From positions 1,302,001-1,366,000 of the forward strand of contig NZ_QWEZ01000002.1 in the NCBI RefSeq assembly GCF_003864255.1: a stretch of DNA of 64,000 nt, given 5' to 3'. The translations under genes and the position numbers were made by a program. Under the pieces are notes generated by a model. That model saw only the letters and a list, made by a program, of their open reading frames with translations, was not told the origin of the DNA and ran no database searches. The DNA comes from Aestuariirhabdus litorea. GTDB taxonomy: Bacteria > Pseudomonadota > Gammaproteobacteria > Pseudomonadales > Aestuariirhabdaceae. Below are positions 18,604 to 29,601 of the stretch, in pieces; positions within the stretch are counted from its first letter, which is position 1, and every line of letters begins with the position of its first letter.

Positions 18604-19602
18604 TCAGCGGCCGCGGGCGGCGCTCATCTGTTGGGCGTAGCGAAGGGCGGTCAGCAGGCTGCCGGTATCGGCCTGGCCGCTACCGGCGAGGTCGAGGGCG
18701 GTGCCATGGTCCACCGATGTGCGGATTATAGGTAAACCGAGGGTAATATTCACCGCCTGTCCAAAACCGCGGTATTTGAGAACCGGCAGCCCCTGGTCGT
18801 GATACATGGCCAGCACCGCATCCGCCCCCTCCAGGTGGTGGGGTGTGAACAGGGAATCGGCGGGCAAGGGCCCGGTCAGCTGCAGTCCCTCCTGCCGCAA
18901 CTTCTCGAGACAGGGCTCGATCACCTCGATCTCTTCGCGCCCCAGATGCCCCCCTTCGCCGGCGTGGGGGTTGAGACCGCACACCAGGATGTGGGGCCGG
19001 GCGATACCGAACTTCTCTTCCAGGTCCCGTTGCAGGATGCGGGTAACGGTTTCCAGGCGGGCGGGGGTGATGGCGTCGGCCACCTCCCGCAACGGCAGGT
19101 GGGTGGTGACCAGTGCGACCCTGAGCCCTTCGGTGGCGAGCATCATCACCACCATCGGGGTATTGGTCTGCTCGGCCAGGTACTCGGTATGGCCGCTGAA
19201 GGGAATGCCGGCCTCGTTAATAATGCCCTTGTGAACCGGGGCGGTGACCATGGCGCTGAAGTCGCCGCGCTGGCAGCCCTCGATGGCAATATCCAGGGTG
19301 CGCAGCACATAGGCCGCGTTGGCTGCATCCAGCTGGCCGGCAGTCGAGGGGCGAGCCAGCGCTGTAGGCACCACCGCCAGCGAGCCGGGTTGGTGGGGAG
19401 GCAGTCCGGTGTCCGGCAGGGTTTTGCGGTCAACGAGCTGCACACGAAGAGGAAGCCCCAGTAGTTGGGCGCGCTGGCGCAGGAGGTCGGGGTCGCCGAC
19501 CACCACCAGGGGGGTGTCCAGCGGCCGCTGGGCGACCTGTACACAGAGCTCGGGGCCGATACCGGCGGGCTCTCCGCTGGTGATGATGATCGGGGCGGGC
19601 AT
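18604..19602 (-). CDS. pdxA: 4-hydroxythreonine-4-phosphate dehydrogenase PdxA
   Basis: NAD-dependent enzyme of pyridoxal phosphate synthesis. The 332-residue product starts with [16 protein letters not shown] and has the metal-site segments [25 protein letters not shown] and [11 protein letters not shown]. It is downstream of surA by 40 nt, the standard order. Confidence 0.97.
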   Translation of the reverse strand: MPAPIIITSGEPAGIGPELCVQVAQRPLDTPLVVVGDPDLLRQRAQLLGLPLRVQLVDRKTLPDTGLPPHQPGSLAVVPTALARPSTAGQLDAANAAYVLRTLDIAIEGCQRGDFSAMVTAPVHKGIINEAGIPFSGHTEYLAEQTNTPMVVMMLATEGLRVALVTTHLPLREVADAITPARLETVTRILQRDLEEKFGIARPHILVCGLNPHAGEGGHLGREEIEVIEPCLEKLRQEGLQLTGPLPADSLFTPHHLEGADAVLAMYHDQGLPVLKYRGFGQAVNITLGLPIIRTSVDHGTALDLAGSGQADTGSLLTALRYAQQMSAARGR

Positions 19603-19642
19603 GGATGCTCTCCTCGGCGGCGTTGCGGGGACTCCGCCGGGG

Positions 19643-20926
19643 TTAGATCTTGAGTTCTACAAAGGTGTCATCGCGGATTTCGCGCAGCCACAGCTCCACC
19701 TCCTCCTCGAACTTGCGCTCATGGAGGATGTTGCGGATCCGGTTCTCCTTGACCGCAACGCTCATGTCCCGGCTGCGCTCCCCCAGGACCTCGAGTATGT
19801 GCCAGCCATACTGGCTCTTGAAGGGTTCGCTCACCACGAAGTGGGGGGTGTCCTTCATCACCTGCTGGAACTCCGGCACCAGGTCGTCGGGATTGACCCA
19901 GTCGAGGCGACCGCCGTTGAGGGCGGAGCCGGTGTCGTCGGAGTGGGCGCGGGCCAGGTCAGCAAAATCCTCACCCGCTTCGATGCGGCTGTAAAGCTGG
20001 GCCGCGAGTCGACGGGCATCCTCGTCACGGCGGATCTCATTGGGCTTGATGAGAATGTGTCGCACGTCGTACTGGCGTTGGATCAGGGTGTTGTCCCCCC
20101 GTACGTCCGCCAGCTTGATGATGTGAAAGCCGCTGGCGGTGCGCATGGGGCGAGCAATATCCCCCACCTTCATCTGCTTGGCCTGCTTGGCGAAGAGGCT
20201 GGGTAGCTGGTCCGCCTTGCGCCAGCCCAGATCCCCCCCCTCGAGTGCGGAGCGGCCGCTGGAGTAGGTCAGGGCCAGTTGCTCAAAGTTGGCGCCCTCC
20301 TGCAGCTTTTGGTAGATCTCTCCGGCCGTCTGCTGGGCGGTGGCAATCTGGGCCGGGGAGGGAGCTTCCGGCAGGGGAACCAGAATGTGGGTAAGGCGGT
20401 AGTCGGCGGATAGCTGGTACTGCCCCTCTTCGGAAAATTCGAAGTTGCGCACCTCCTGCTCGGAGATGTGGATACGATCATTGACCCGTGCCTGGCGGAT
20501 GCGGTTGATGGTGAGATCGCGGCGCACCTGCTCACGGGCCTGGGTATAGGAGATACCATCGGCCTCGAGGGTCTCCTTGAATTGGGTCAGGCTCATGTTG
20601 TTGCGCTCGGCAATCCGCGCCATGGTCTCGTTGAGGGTCTGGTCATCAATGCGGATACCGGCCCGCTCACCCATCTGCAGCTGGATACTCTCCATCACCA
20701 GACGCTCAAGTACCTGCTCTTTAAGAATCTCATCGGGAGGCAGGACACCGTCACGGGCCCTGATCTGCGCCTTGACGCTGGCAATCCGCTGCTCCACTTC
20801 GGAGAGCATCACCACATCGTTGTTGACGATGGCGGCGATACGGTCGAGGGGCTGCTGGGCCGCAAATAGAGGGCCACTAGCGAGTGCTATGGAGGCGCTC
20901 AGGGCGAGGGTTTTCATCAATTTCAT
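19643..20926 (-). CDS. surA: Periplasmic chaperone and peptidyl-prolyl isomerase SurA
   Basis: SurA escorts unfolded outer-membrane proteins, LptD included, to the BAM complex. The 427-residue product has a signal peptide ([18 protein letters not shown]... cut near AAQQP), the N-terminal chaperone domain starting [18 protein letters not shown], and two parvulin domains (around 172-275, starting LTHILVPLP, and 285-385, starting [10 protein letters not shown]). It starts 2 nt after the lptD stop, so it is translationally coupled to its main client. Confidence 0.97.
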   Translation of the reverse strand: MKLMKTLALSASIALASGPLFAAQQPLDRIAAIVNNDVVMLSEVEQRIASVKAQIRARDGVLPPDEILKEQVLERLVMESIQLQMGERAGIRIDDQTLNETMARIAERNNMSLTQFKETLEADGISYTQAREQVRRDLTINRIRQARVNDRIHISEQEVRNFEFSEEGQYQLSADYRLTHILVPLPEAPSPAQIATAQQTAGEIYQKLQEGANFEQLALTYSSGRSALEGGDLGWRKADQLPSLFAKQAKQMKVGDIARPMRTASGFHIIKLADVRGDNTLIQRQYDVRHILIKPNEIRRDEDARRLAAQLYSRIEAGEDFADLARAHSDDTGSALNGGRLDWVNPDDLVPEFQQVMKDTPHFVVSEPFKSQYGWHILEVLGERSRDMSVAVKENRIRNILHERKFEEEVELWLREIRDDTFVELKI

Positions 20927-20928
20927 TG

Positions 20929-23670
20929 CTAGTTGGTACTCTTGTCGTGTTCTTCGTAGCCCTTGATACCCGACAGGTATTGGGCATTGGTTCCGAAGCC
21001 GCCGAGTCCCTTGAGTACAAACTGGAGGACCACGGCGTTTTCGGTGTCGGCATTTTCAATATCATCGGTGCTGCCATTCAGCCCCTGGCGAAACAGGAAA
21101 CGGACCTTGTAGCAGCAGCTGTCGTATTCGGTACCCGCCAGAATCTCAAGATTCTTGTTGTTGGTCAGGTCATGGTTCCAGCGCCCCAGCAGGCTCCAGT
21201 CGCCAAACAGCGGCCAGATGCCGGAGATGTCGGACTGGGAAATGCTGCCATCGGTGAAGGCGCCGGGTATGGCGTTGCCGTCGTCATCCTTGATGGTGCG
21301 GTCCGCACGTTTGCTGTAGCGGTAGGCGATATCCAGCATGCGCGCCGAGTCGGTGCTGTAGTGATAGGCTAAACCGTACTCCTGGTTCCAGCTCTGGTCG
21401 ACGTTGTAGATCCACTCCTGGCGCAGGCTGCTGGCCCGACTCAGGTGCCACACCAGCTCGGAGGCGATCGGGGAGGCCGAGGCCTCGGCCTCGTCCAGCG
21501 CCCACTGGCGCCCCTGGCTGAGGTTGCTGTCGGCCCCCTCCTCATCCTGGAACTTGCCGTAGTAGGGGTCGAGAAGGACCTTGCGGTCATCGAAGTAGTA
21601 GGTCTGACCGATGGCAAAGCGGAAAGTTTCCCCCCCCTCGTTGTCCAGCAGGCGGGTGGTGACCCCGAGCGAGACCCGGTTGGCATCGGCGAGGCGGTCG
21701 TGGCCGCTGAAGCGATCTTCCCGCCACAAGGAGTCGTAGCTGAACTGGTAGACCCCGCTGTCGAACAGCGGGTTCTGGAACTGGCCCTTCTGTTCGGGTA
21801 CGAAGAGATAGAACAGGCGGGGCTCCAGGGTCTGGGTGTAGCTGCGGCCAAAATAGCGGGTGCTGCGGTCAAAGTAGAGGCCGCTGTCGAGGCTGAACAT
21901 GGGGGCGCTGGTGGAGGGGGAGGTGTCGTACTCCAGTCCCAGGGGGTTCCTGACCGGGTCGTTAAAATCTTCCCGGTTCATGTTGGTCAGGCGATAGTGG
22001 ATGGTTTTGCCCTTGATGCCGGGCTCGATATAGGCAAAGGGCCACTGCCAGCGGTAGCTGGCGCCGGTCTCCAGGTAGACACGGGTGCCGTTGGCGTTGG
22101 TCAGCTCATCAGCGCCCTCTCCGTAAAGGCTGCGCTCGATGTCGTAGCGGCGTTCAAACTCACTTTTATCCGCCTCGGCCAGCTTGCCGATGTATTTCCA
22201 GTTGTCGTCGCGGGTGAAATAGGTGGTATCGGCGAGCCAGCTGAAACTGAGTTGTTCGCTGGCGTTCCAGCCCCCGGTGAGCTCCAGTTGAGGCATTTTC
22301 TCGTAGGGGTCGTCCTTGTCCTCGCGCATGTTCTTGAAGGACTGCAGGTTAGCGCGCAGGGACCAGAAAAGATCGTCATCGCCTCCGCGGTAGCGGGTTT
22401 CCAACTGCTGGTTGAGGTTGTCCGCCGAGGAGACCTCCAGGGAGGAGCCGAAGTCTCGCAGGTAATCCTTGTCGCTGGCGTTGGTGAAATCGAGGCTGGC
22501 GTCCCAGCGGCTGCTCAGCTGCTGGTCGTGCTGGACGTTAAACAGCCAGCGGTCCTCATCGTAGTTGCGGTTCTTGTCCTTGAGGTTGTCGCTCGGCAGG
22601 ATCGCGCCGCCGACCTGTCCCTCGCTTTCACGGGTCAGGTAGCGGAACTCCGACTCCAGCGACACCCCTCGCTCGGTCTGCAGGCGGGGGGTCAGGGTGG
22701 CGTCGTAGTTGGGGGCCAGGTTGAGGTAGTAGGGGGTGATCAGGTCAAAGCCGTTTTCGCTACTGAGGCCCAACTGCGGATAGAGGAAACCGGACTGGCG
22801 GCGCTCATCGATCGGGAAATGGATGTAGGGGGTGTAGAACACCGGTACATCCTTGACCCGTAACACCGCATGGGTGCCACTGCCGAACCCTGAGTCGGGG
22901 TTGATGCTCAGCTCGCTACCAGTGATGGCCCAGCTATTATCGGCAGGGGGGCAGGTGGTGTAGCGGGCATCGGTCAGCTCAATGACGCCATCTTCGCGCC
23001 GCACCAGCTGTTGGGCCCCGCCCCGGGAGCGGCTGGAGTGCATGGCGAAGTCAACCGCCTGCGCCTCGACCCGGCCGTTCTGCATCTGGATGCGGGTGCT
23101 GTCGCTGATCAGCAGCAGGTCGGGCTCGCGGAGTACGACATTACCCTCAAACTCGGCGATTTCGGTCTGCTCGAAGAGCCGCGCCTCGTCGCTTTCCACC
23201 TGACGGTAGCCCTGGTTCACCCGCACATGACCGCTAAAAGTGGCCTGTTCCCCTGCCAGATAGGAGGAGTGGTCGGATTCGGCACGGATGGGGGCGTCAA
23301 TCGGCTTGCCCCGTGAGGCCAGCCCCTCGCGCTCCGGCTCCAGGTAGGCTCCGCTGCAGTGGGGGGCGATAGCGGCACGTTGTTCGGCACTCATCTGCTG
23401 AACGGGAATCCAGTCGAGGGTGGTTCGCAGCTCGGAGGCGACCACAGGCCGGGTCGGCACCAGTCCTGTGCGGCTCCCGCTGCCGGTGGTCACCGGTGTC
23501 CCCGCCGTCTGCTCGCAGACCCAGTTTTGCTGGGCATCGGGCAGGCAACGCCATTTGACAGCCGAGGGCTCGGGGGTGGCAGTGGCGGCGTAGGCGCTGT
23601 GGGTAAACAGCAGGCCGGCGCCAAGAGCAAGGGGTAAGCGCCGTTTAAACGGGGGGGGTAATACTGCCAT
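20929..23670 (-). CDS. lptD: LPS-assembly protein LptD
   Basis: Outer-membrane beta-barrel that inserts lipopolysaccharide into the outer leaflet with LptE. The product has 913 residues: signal peptide (about 1-28), an OstA/LptA-like jellyroll domain (about 120-250) and a C-terminal barrel (about 310-913). N-terminal cysteines (42, 52), one after the jellyroll (TTCPPAD) and a CC pair near the end (YDSCCYKVRF) provide the interdomain disulfides known to be needed in E. coli. First gene of the surA-pdxA-rsmA-apaH cluster. Confidence 0.97.
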   Translation of the reverse strand: MAVLPPPFKRRLPLALGAGLLFTHSAYAATATPEPSAVKWRCLPDAQQNWVCEQTAGTPVTTGSGSRTGLVPTRPVVASELRTTLDWIPVQQMSAEQRAAIAPHCSGAYLEPEREGLASRGKPIDAPIRAESDHSSYLAGEQATFSGHVRVNQGYRQVESDEARLFEQTEIAEFEGNVVLREPDLLLISDSTRIQMQNGRVEAQAVDFAMHSSRSRGGAQQLVRREDGVIELTDARYTTCPPADNSWAITGSELSINPDSGFGSGTHAVLRVKDVPVFYTPYIHFPIDERRQSGFLYPQLGLSSENGFDLITPYYLNLAPNYDATLTPRLQTERGVSLESEFRYLTRESEGQVGGAILPSDNLKDKNRNYDEDRWLFNVQHDQQLSSRWDASLDFTNASDKDYLRDFGSSLEVSSADNLNQQLETRYRGGDDDLFWSLRANLQSFKNMREDKDDPYEKMPQLELTGGWNASEQLSFSWLADTTYFTRDDNWKYIGKLAEADKSEFERRYDIERSLYGEGADELTNANGTRVYLETGASYRWQWPFAYIEPGIKGKTIHYRLTNMNREDFNDPVRNPLGLEYDTSPSTSAPMFSLDSGLYFDRSTRYFGRSYTQTLEPRLFYLFVPEQKGQFQNPLFDSGVYQFSYDSLWREDRFSGHDRLADANRVSLGVTTRLLDNEGGETFRFAIGQTYYFDDRKVLLDPYYGKFQDEEGADSNLSQGRQWALDEAEASASPIASELVWHLSRASSLRQEWIYNVDQSWNQEYGLAYHYSTDSARMLDIAYRYSKRADRTIKDDDGNAIPGAFTDGSISQSDISGIWPLFGDWSLLGRWNHDLTNNKNLEILAGTEYDSCCYKVRFLFRQGLNGSTDDIENADTENAVVLQFVLKGLGGFGTNAQYLSGIKGYEEHDKSTN

Positions 23671-23778
23671 AGTGTGTCGAGTCCGGGCGTCCTGTCGGAA
23701 ATGCGAGTGGGGACATTCTGGGTTAGGTTATCGCCGCCCCAATGCCGGACAGCAGTAGGGATGATAAAGCATTCTTCG

Positions 23779-23810
23779 GGTAAGCCGCTAGCCCGAAAGG
23801 GCGCTTAACC
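23779..23810 (+). other. Structured element in the lptD-murU divergent gap
   Basis: In the 283-nt gap, GGTAAGC (23779-23785) pairs with GCTTAACC (23103 + 700, i.e. 23803-23810, one bulge) and encloses GCCC-GAAA-GGGC, a perfect 4-bp stem capped by a GNRA tetraloop. About 140 nt before murU. No gene is visible in this gap, which is where amgK often lies in pseudomonads (or just beyond it). Confidence 0.35.
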
Positions 23811-23938
23811 GGGCGACACCCGAACCCCGGTGAGGGTGATCCCCTATTGAGCTGGGGACACGCTTTGCATAAGGTGGGCGACTTCGCTCGGACTTATCCG
23901 CAGGGGCCCTCGGCGGGCCGGGCACCACGGTAACTTAA

Positions 23939-24637
<699 letters not shown>

Positions 24638-24639
24638 CT

Positions 24640-25464
24640 ATGTGGGTCGGAACCATTATTGGGGCGGCGTTGGGGTTTGTGTGGGGGGGGCCCTTTGGCG
24701 CGCTGCTGTTGGGGTTGATCGGCCACTGGTTCGACCGCGGTCGCCAGTGGCGGGTGATCAATGGTGGCGGGGCCGGCGGAGGATTTGCCCGTGCCAGCAG
24801 TGCCACGGCACAAACCGCTTTCTTTAATGCCACCTTCAAGGTGATGGGCAAGCTGGCCAAGGCCGATGGACGGGTATCGGAGAGCGAGATCCAGCTGGCG
24901 AGCGCGTTGATGGACCACATGCGCCTGACCGACGAGCAGCGCCGTGCGGCCATCGCCCTGTTCAATGAGGGCAAACGGGAGGGCGCCGATATCTCTGCCG
25001 AACTGGCGGCCCTCCGGGCGAGCGCCCGGGGCAGCAGCCTGATCCAGATGTTCGTCGAATTACAGTTGCAGGCCGCCTACGCTGATGGCGCCATGAGTGA
25101 AGCCGAACTGGGGGTGTTGCTGCGCGCCTGTGATGCCCTCGGCCTCAGCCGTTTCGCTTTTGAGCTGATTCATCAGCGCTTTCAGGCCCAGCGTGCCTTC
25201 CATTCCCGCTCCCGGCAGCAGGAGGGTGCACAGCGTCCCTCGCCGCAGCAGGAGATCAATAATGCCTACGCGGTATTGGGGGTTCAAAGCAGCGTCAGTG
25301 ACAGTGAACTCAAGCGGGCCTACCGCAAGCTGATGAACCAGCACCACCCCGACAAACTGGTCGCCAAGGGGCTGCCCAAGGAGATGATGGAGGTGGCCAA
25401 GGAGAAGGCACAGGAGATTCAGGCTGCCTACGAGCTGCTTCGCTCCCATCGCAAGCGGCGTTAG
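24640..25464 (+). CDS. djlA: DjlA-like co-chaperone (TerB-like plus J domain)
   Basis: Membrane-anchored DnaJ-type co-chaperone of DnaK. The ATG at 24640 gives 274 residues and starts MWVGTIIGAALGFVWGGPFG, a single N-terminal membrane segment with small residues, typical of DjlA. A TerB-like helical domain follows (about 55-175), then a C-terminal J domain (about 205-274) with the HPD motif in HHPDKLVAKGL. It begins 2 nt after the murU stop, so the two are coexpressed. Confidence 0.93.
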   Translation: MWVGTIIGAALGFVWGGPFGALLLGLIGHWFDRGRQWRVINGGGAGGGFARASSATAQTAFFNATFKVMGKLAKADGRVSESEIQLASALMDHMRLTDEQRRAAIALFNEGKREGADISAELAALRASARGSSLIQMFVELQLQAAYADGAMSEAELGVLLRACDALGLSRFAFELIHQRFQAQRAFHSRSRQQEGAQRPSPQQEINNAYAVLGVQSSVSDSELKRAYRKLMNQHHPDKLVAKGLPKEMMEVAKEKAQEIQAAYELLRSHRKRR

Positions 25465-25471
25465 CTCCCCG

Positions 25472-26350
25472 CTAGCGTGGGCCACCCGGGTAGCGGTTTA
25501 GCCAGCTTCCCACCGCTTTAAGGAGACGTGACCCCGAGGCTTCGGTGTCGTTCTGGGGTCCCTCCAGCGGTCGTGAAAAGTAGTGGTTGTTGTTGGCCCG
25601 GCGGGCCGCGGCCAGTCGCTCGGAAGCCGGCTCCTGCTGTTGCTGGCCGTAATGGAGGTCGAGGGTGAGGGTGGGGAACTGCTCCAGCTGTTTAATAAGG
25701 TTTCCCTCAGGATCGTTTTCCGCATTGATCAGCACCAGGGCCGCCCACGGACTCTTCTGTTCGGCGAGGGTGGCCATGGCAGGGGCCGCGCTGCCCCCCA
25801 CGAGCAGCAGAACCTGGTGGCTGATCCCCAGGCTGGTGAGGTGTTCGCTGGCGCTGTTGATGCGCCCCCCCAGCCAGCGCTGGTAGGCCTGTTGAGCCTC
25901 CCGGCGCAGGGACTGTTCCACGCTTTTGCCCGCTTCGCCGCTGGCCGAGTCTGTCTCGGCTGCTTCCGGGGGAGTGGGGGCGGGTAGGGGCGGTGGCGCC
26001 AGGCTCAGGCTGTGCCACCCCTGGTCGGGGAGAGCATCGCGCAAGGGTGCGACCAGCTGCGGCCAGTCAGCGTGCTGGCCCGGGGCCGCCAACAGGATGA
26101 CACCGCCACGATCCCGGCTGCTGCGGCGGGCCTGGTAGAGTGCAATAAAGTTGCCCTCGGCCGATGGCAGCTCAACCAGGTCGCTGCCCTGGTAGCGGGT
26201 GATGAGTTCGCGGTTGAAGCGGGTTTGTGCCGACTCGGGTGTTACCCGCTCCGCTGCCTGGCCAGCGTCGGCGGGCGGTGCCTCCTCGGCGGCGCCGAGG
26301 GGGGAGATAAACCACAGAAGCAGGCAGATGAGCGGGTAAGCAGCGGGCAT
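25472..26350 (-). CDS. DUF3530 family periplasmic protein
   Basis: Predicted secreted protein of about 292 residues: an N-terminal signal peptide ([20 protein letters not shown]), then a segment with an alpha/beta-hydrolase look ([32 protein letters not shown]). The place of the usual nucleophile elbow GxSxG is taken by GGSAAP, so activity is unclear. A Pro/Glu-rich linker sits in the middle. Function unknown. It converges with djlA (7-nt gap) and diverges from rpe. The ATG is chosen for its signal peptide; upstream in-frame starts are possible. Confidence 0.75.
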   Translation of the reverse strand: MPAAYPLICLLLWFISPLGAAEEAPPADAGQAAERVTPESAQTRFNRELITRYQGSDLVELPSAEGNFIALYQARRSSRDRGGVILLAAPGQHADWPQLVAPLRDALPDQGWHSLSLAPPPLPAPTPPEAAETDSASGEAGKSVEQSLRREAQQAYQRWLGGRINSASEHLTSLGISHQVLLLVGGSAAPAMATLAEQKSPWAALVLINAENDPEGNLIKQLEQFPTLTLDLHYGQQQQEPASERLAAARRANNNHYFSRPLEGPQNDTEASGSRLLKAVGSWLNRYPGGPR

Positions 26351-26449
26351 GGCGAATCCGTTTCGCGAATCGGGGAAAGCTGGGAGCTTGCGCGCACCCA
26401 TTGGGCTACAATAGGCTTTTTTTATGACCAGCTCAACGAGACACCACCG

Positions 26450-27121
26450 ATGAAAGAGTTCCTGATCGCCCCCAGCATCCTCTCCGCCGATTTTGCCCGC
26501 CTCGGCGAGGAGGTCGACAATGTCCTGGCCGCCGGCGCCGATATCGTCCACTTCGATGTGATGGATAACCACTATGTACCCAACCTGACGATCGGCCCGA
26601 TGGTGTGTGCGGCGCTGCGCAAACACGGGGTCAGCGCCCCTATTGATGTGCACCTGATGGTCAAGCCGGTGGACAGCATGATCGCCAGCTTTATCGATGC
26701 CGGCGCCAGTTACATCACCTTTCACCCGGAGGCCTCGGAGCATATCGATCGCTCCCTGCAGATGATCCGCGACGGCGGCTGCAAGGCGGGTCTGGTGCTG
26801 AACCCGGCCACCCGTCTCGATTGCCTCGAGCACGTCATGGACAAGTTGGATATGGTGCTGCTGATGTCGGTCAACCCCGGCTTTGGCGGACAGAAGTTCA
26901 TCCCCCATACCCTCAATAAACTGCGCCAGGCGCGCCAACTGATCGATGCCAGTGGCCTCGACATTCGCCTGGAGATCGATGGCGGGGTATCGGTAGCCAA
27001 TATTCGCGAGATCGCTGAGGCTGGTGCCGACACCTTTGTGGCGGGCTCGGCGATCTTTGGTGCCGACGATTACGCTGCCACCATCGCTGCTATGCGTTCG
27101 GAGTTGGCGGCGGTGCGTTGA
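26450..27121 (+). CDS. rpe: Ribulose-phosphate 3-epimerase
   Basis: Interconverts ribulose-5-phosphate and xylulose-5-phosphate in the pentose phosphate pathway. The 223-residue TIM-barrel protein begins [20 protein letters not shown] and carries the metal and catalytic segments [32 protein letters not shown] and EIDGGV. A possible -10 TACAAT is at 26407-26412. In pseudomonads rpe is followed directly by gph and trpE; here gabD intervenes. Confidence 0.98.
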   Translation: MKEFLIAPSILSADFARLGEEVDNVLAAGADIVHFDVMDNHYVPNLTIGPMVCAALRKHGVSAPIDVHLMVKPVDSMIASFIDAGASYITFHPEASEHIDRSLQMIRDGGCKAGLVLNPATRLDCLEHVMDKLDMVLLMSVNPGFGGQKFIPHTLNKLRQARQLIDASGLDIRLEIDGGVSVANIREIAEAGADTFVAGSAIFGADDYAATIAAMRSELAAVR

Positions 27122-27175
27122 GGATTATTTGTGCGCTCCTCTAGGATTGCAGGGGCGCTTCGGGTAAGCTCTGAT

Positions 27176-27205
27176 TTGTTTTATATATCGAACATGATGT
27201 AAATA
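27176..27205 (+). promoter_or_regulatory. Possible promoter of gabD
   Basis: The 109-nt rpe-gabD gap is strikingly A+T-rich. TTGTTT (27176-27181) and TAAATA (27200-27205), 18 nt apart, are a plausible weak promoter. The Shine-Dalgarno GGGAGG is at about 27220. Confidence 0.3.
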
Positions 27206-27230
27206 ATAATTACCTTTTGGGAGGCGCTGA

Positions 27231-28688
27231 ATGCTGACATTAAACGATACGGGGCTGCTGAAGACCCGGGCCTACATCGACGGCCAGTGGGTGGGTGCCG
27301 ACACGGGATCGGAATTTGCGGTATTCAACCCCGCTAACGGTGAGACCCTGGCCCAGGTGGCCGACCTCGGGGCCGAGGAGACTCGTCGTGCCATCGAGGC
27401 CGCTGATCGCGCCGGCGTGGAGTGGCGCAAGACCACTGCCAAGCAGCGTGCCGGACTGCTGCGGCGCTGGTTTGACCTGATCATGCAGCACCAGGAGGAT
27501 CTGGCGCAGATCATGACCGCCGAGCAGGGCAAGCCGCTGGCTGAAGCCCGGGGCGAAGTGGCCTACGGCGCCTCCTTCGTGGAGTGGTTCGCCGAGGAGG
27601 CCAAGCGGGTCTACGGCGACACCATCCCCTCCCCGAGTAACGACAAGCGGCTGGTGACCATTCGCCAGCCGATCGGTGTGGTGGCGGCCATCACCCCCTG
27701 GAATTTCCCCAATGCGATGATCACCCGTAAGGTGGCACCGGCCCTGGCGGCGGGCTGCACGGCGGTGGTCAAGCCCGGCGAGGACACCCCGCTGTCGGCC
27801 CTGGCGCTGGCGGAGCTGGCCAAGCGCGCCGGTATCCCGGCCGGTGTCTTCAATGTGGTGACCAGCAACAATGCGCCCGTCGTGGGTACCGAACTGTCCA
27901 CCAGTCCGCTGGTGCGCAAGCTCTCCTTTACCGGCTCTACCCGGGTGGGCAAGCTGCTCATGAGCCAGTGCGCGGGCACCGTCAAGAAGGTCGCCCTGGA
28001 GCTGGGGGGGAATGCGCCCTTTATCGTGTTCGACGATGCCGACCTGGATGCTGCGGTGGCCGGGGCCATGGCCTCCAAGTACCGCAACGCGGGCCAGACC
28101 TGCGTCTGCGCCAATCGCTTCCTGGTGCAGGAGGGGGTTTATGAGGAGTTCGCCCGTCGTTTCGCCGCCGCCATCGCCCAGCTCAAGGTGGGGGATGGGG
28201 TTGAGGAGGGGGTGACCACCGGCCCGCTGATCAATCGCCAGGCGCAGGAGAAGGTAAGCTCCCTGGTGCAGGGGGCCCTGGATGAGGGGGCAACCCTGGT
28301 GTGCGGTGGTGCCCCGGACGCGCGTGGAGGCAACTTTTACCAGCCGACCCTGCTGACCGGTGTCACCCAGCAGATGACCATCTCCAGTGAGGAGATTTTT
28401 GGACCGGTGGCAACCCTGATCCCCTTCAGGACCGAGGAGGAGGCGATCGCCATGGCCAATGACACCCCCTACGGCCTGGCGGCCTACTTCTATGCGCGCG
28501 ATATCGGCCGTGTGTGGCGGGTCTCCGAGGGGCTGGAGTACGGCATCGTTGGTATTAACGAGGGGATCATCTCCAACGAGATGGCCCCCTTCGGTGGCGT
28601 TAAGGAGTCCGGTATCGGCCGCGAAGGTTCCCGTTACGGGATCGATGACTTTGTCGAGATCAAGTATCTCTGCATGGGTGGCATCTAG
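27231..28688 (+). CDS. gabD: NAD(P)-dependent succinate-semialdehyde dehydrogenase
   Basis: Oxidises succinate semialdehyde to succinate in GABA catabolism. The 485-residue aldehyde dehydrogenase has the GabD look: PWNFPNAMITRKVAPALAAG, the catalytic glutamate in LELGGNAPFIVF and the catalytic cysteine in NAGQTCVCANRF (the family's CVCANR). Other aldehydes such as glutarate semialdehyde are possible substrates. No gabT or transport gene is next to it. It lies between rpe and gph, splitting an otherwise conserved group. Confidence 0.93.
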   Translation: MLTLNDTGLLKTRAYIDGQWVGADTGSEFAVFNPANGETLAQVADLGAEETRRAIEAADRAGVEWRKTTAKQRAGLLRRWFDLIMQHQEDLAQIMTAEQGKPLAEARGEVAYGASFVEWFAEEAKRVYGDTIPSPSNDKRLVTIRQPIGVVAAITPWNFPNAMITRKVAPALAAGCTAVVKPGEDTPLSALALAELAKRAGIPAGVFNVVTSNNAPVVGTELSTSPLVRKLSFTGSTRVGKLLMSQCAGTVKKVALELGGNAPFIVFDDADLDAAVAGAMASKYRNAGQTCVCANRFLVQEGVYEEFARRFAAAIAQLKVGDGVEEGVTTGPLINRQAQEKVSSLVQGALDEGATLVCGGAPDARGGNFYQPTLLTGVTQQMTISSEEIFGPVATLIPFRTEEEAIAMANDTPYGLAAYFYARDIGRVWRVSEGLEYGIVGINEGIISNEMAPFGGVKESGIGREGSRYGIDDFVEIKYLCMGGI

Positions 28689-28730
28689 GTTGATGGTCCA
28701 TGCCTGTCGTCGCCGGGGCGGCGAGAGGGG

Positions 28731-29402
28731 ATGATGCGCAGCCTGTTTGGTGGTCAGCTGCCCGCCGCGGTGATCTACGACCTCGACGGTACCCTGGTGG
28801 ACTCGGTGCCCGACCTGCACTCTGCAGTGGAGCGGTTCCAGCAGCAGCTGGGGCTGCCCACCGCCAGTGAGTGCGAGGTGCGTGACTGGGTCGGTAACGG
28901 CGCGGCCAGGCTGGTGGAGCGGGCGCTGGCGGCCAGCGCGGGGGAGCGAGCCGAGGCGTTGTTCCCCGCCGCCATGGAGGCCTTTATGGTCGCCTATGCC
29001 GACACCAACGGCCGCCGGGCACGACTCTACGAGGGGGTGCGGCCCGTGCTGGAGGCCCTCGCCGCCGAGGGGGTTCCCCAGGCGCTGGTGACCAACAAGC
29101 CGTTGGCCTTTACCCATCCGCTGCTGGAAAAACTGGGGATCGCTTCCTATTTCAGCCCGGTGCTGGGGGGGGACAGCCTGCCCGCCAAGAAGCCTGACCC
29201 GGCCCCGCTGAGGGCCGTGGCGGAGACTCTCGGGGTGGCGCCCGAGCGCTGCCTGATGGTGGGGGATTCGCGCAATGACTTGTTGGCGGCGCGGGCCGCC
29301 GGTATGCCGGTTGCCTGTGTCAGCTACGGTTATAACCATGGTGAGCCGATCGCGGTCAGTTGCCCTGACCTGCTGGTTGATTCACTGCTCAAGCTGCTAT
29401 AG
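28731..29402 (+). CDS. gph: Phosphoglycolate phosphatase
   Basis: HAD-superfamily phosphatase that removes 2-phosphoglycolate arising from DNA repair. About 223 residues (ATG 28731 or 28734). Motif I is DLDGTLVDSVPDLHSA, motif II the T in LVTNKPLAF, motif III the lysine of AKKPDPAPL and motif IV MVGDSRNDLLAARAAG. It precedes trpE as in Pseudomonas. Confidence 0.95.
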   Translation: MMRSLFGGQLPAAVIYDLDGTLVDSVPDLHSAVERFQQQLGLPTASECEVRDWVGNGAARLVERALAASAGERAEALFPAAMEAFMVAYADTNGRRARLYEGVRPVLEALAAEGVPQALVTNKPLAFTHPLLEKLGIASYFSPVLGGDSLPAKKPDPAPLRAVAETLGVAPERCLMVGDSRNDLLAARAAGMPVACVSYGYNHGEPIAVSCPDLLVDSLLKLL

Positions 29403-29417
29403 GGTAGCGGCTATTAC

Positions 29418-29557
29418 GCCGACGGGCTCGCGTCGGCTGCGGAGGGAGAGCCTCCGCCTATCCAATGGAGAACAGAGTGAGTCAGGTCATAAAAGTGGGC
29501 GCAAACGGGCGTCGATGGGCACGGGGATTAAGCTGGCGATGGTGCATCCGCTGCTGA
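29418..29557 (+). promoter_or_regulatory. trpE upstream region: hairpins and a Trp-rich leader-like ORF
   Basis: The 199-nt gap before trpE holds two hairpins, GCCGAC...GTCGGC (29418-29437) and GCGGAGG-GAGA-CCTCCGC (29439-29457), then a 30-codon ORF (ATG 29465, stop 29555-29557). The ORF has Trp codons at positions 18, 24 and 26 (end RRWARGLSWRWCIRC). Attenuation of trpE is known in Pseudomonas putida, so this could be a leader peptide. Against it: no good Shine-Dalgarno and no terminator hairpin between the ORF and trpE. Confidence 0.3.
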
Positions 29558-29601
29558 ATACACCGCTATTAACTCCCCAATCCCTGACCTAAGGACTCGA
29601 G

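Noticed and set aside
27240-29339. 699-codon open frame antisense to gabD and gph
   Set aside because: Runs across two well-supported genes and the gap between them; composition is that of an antisense frame.
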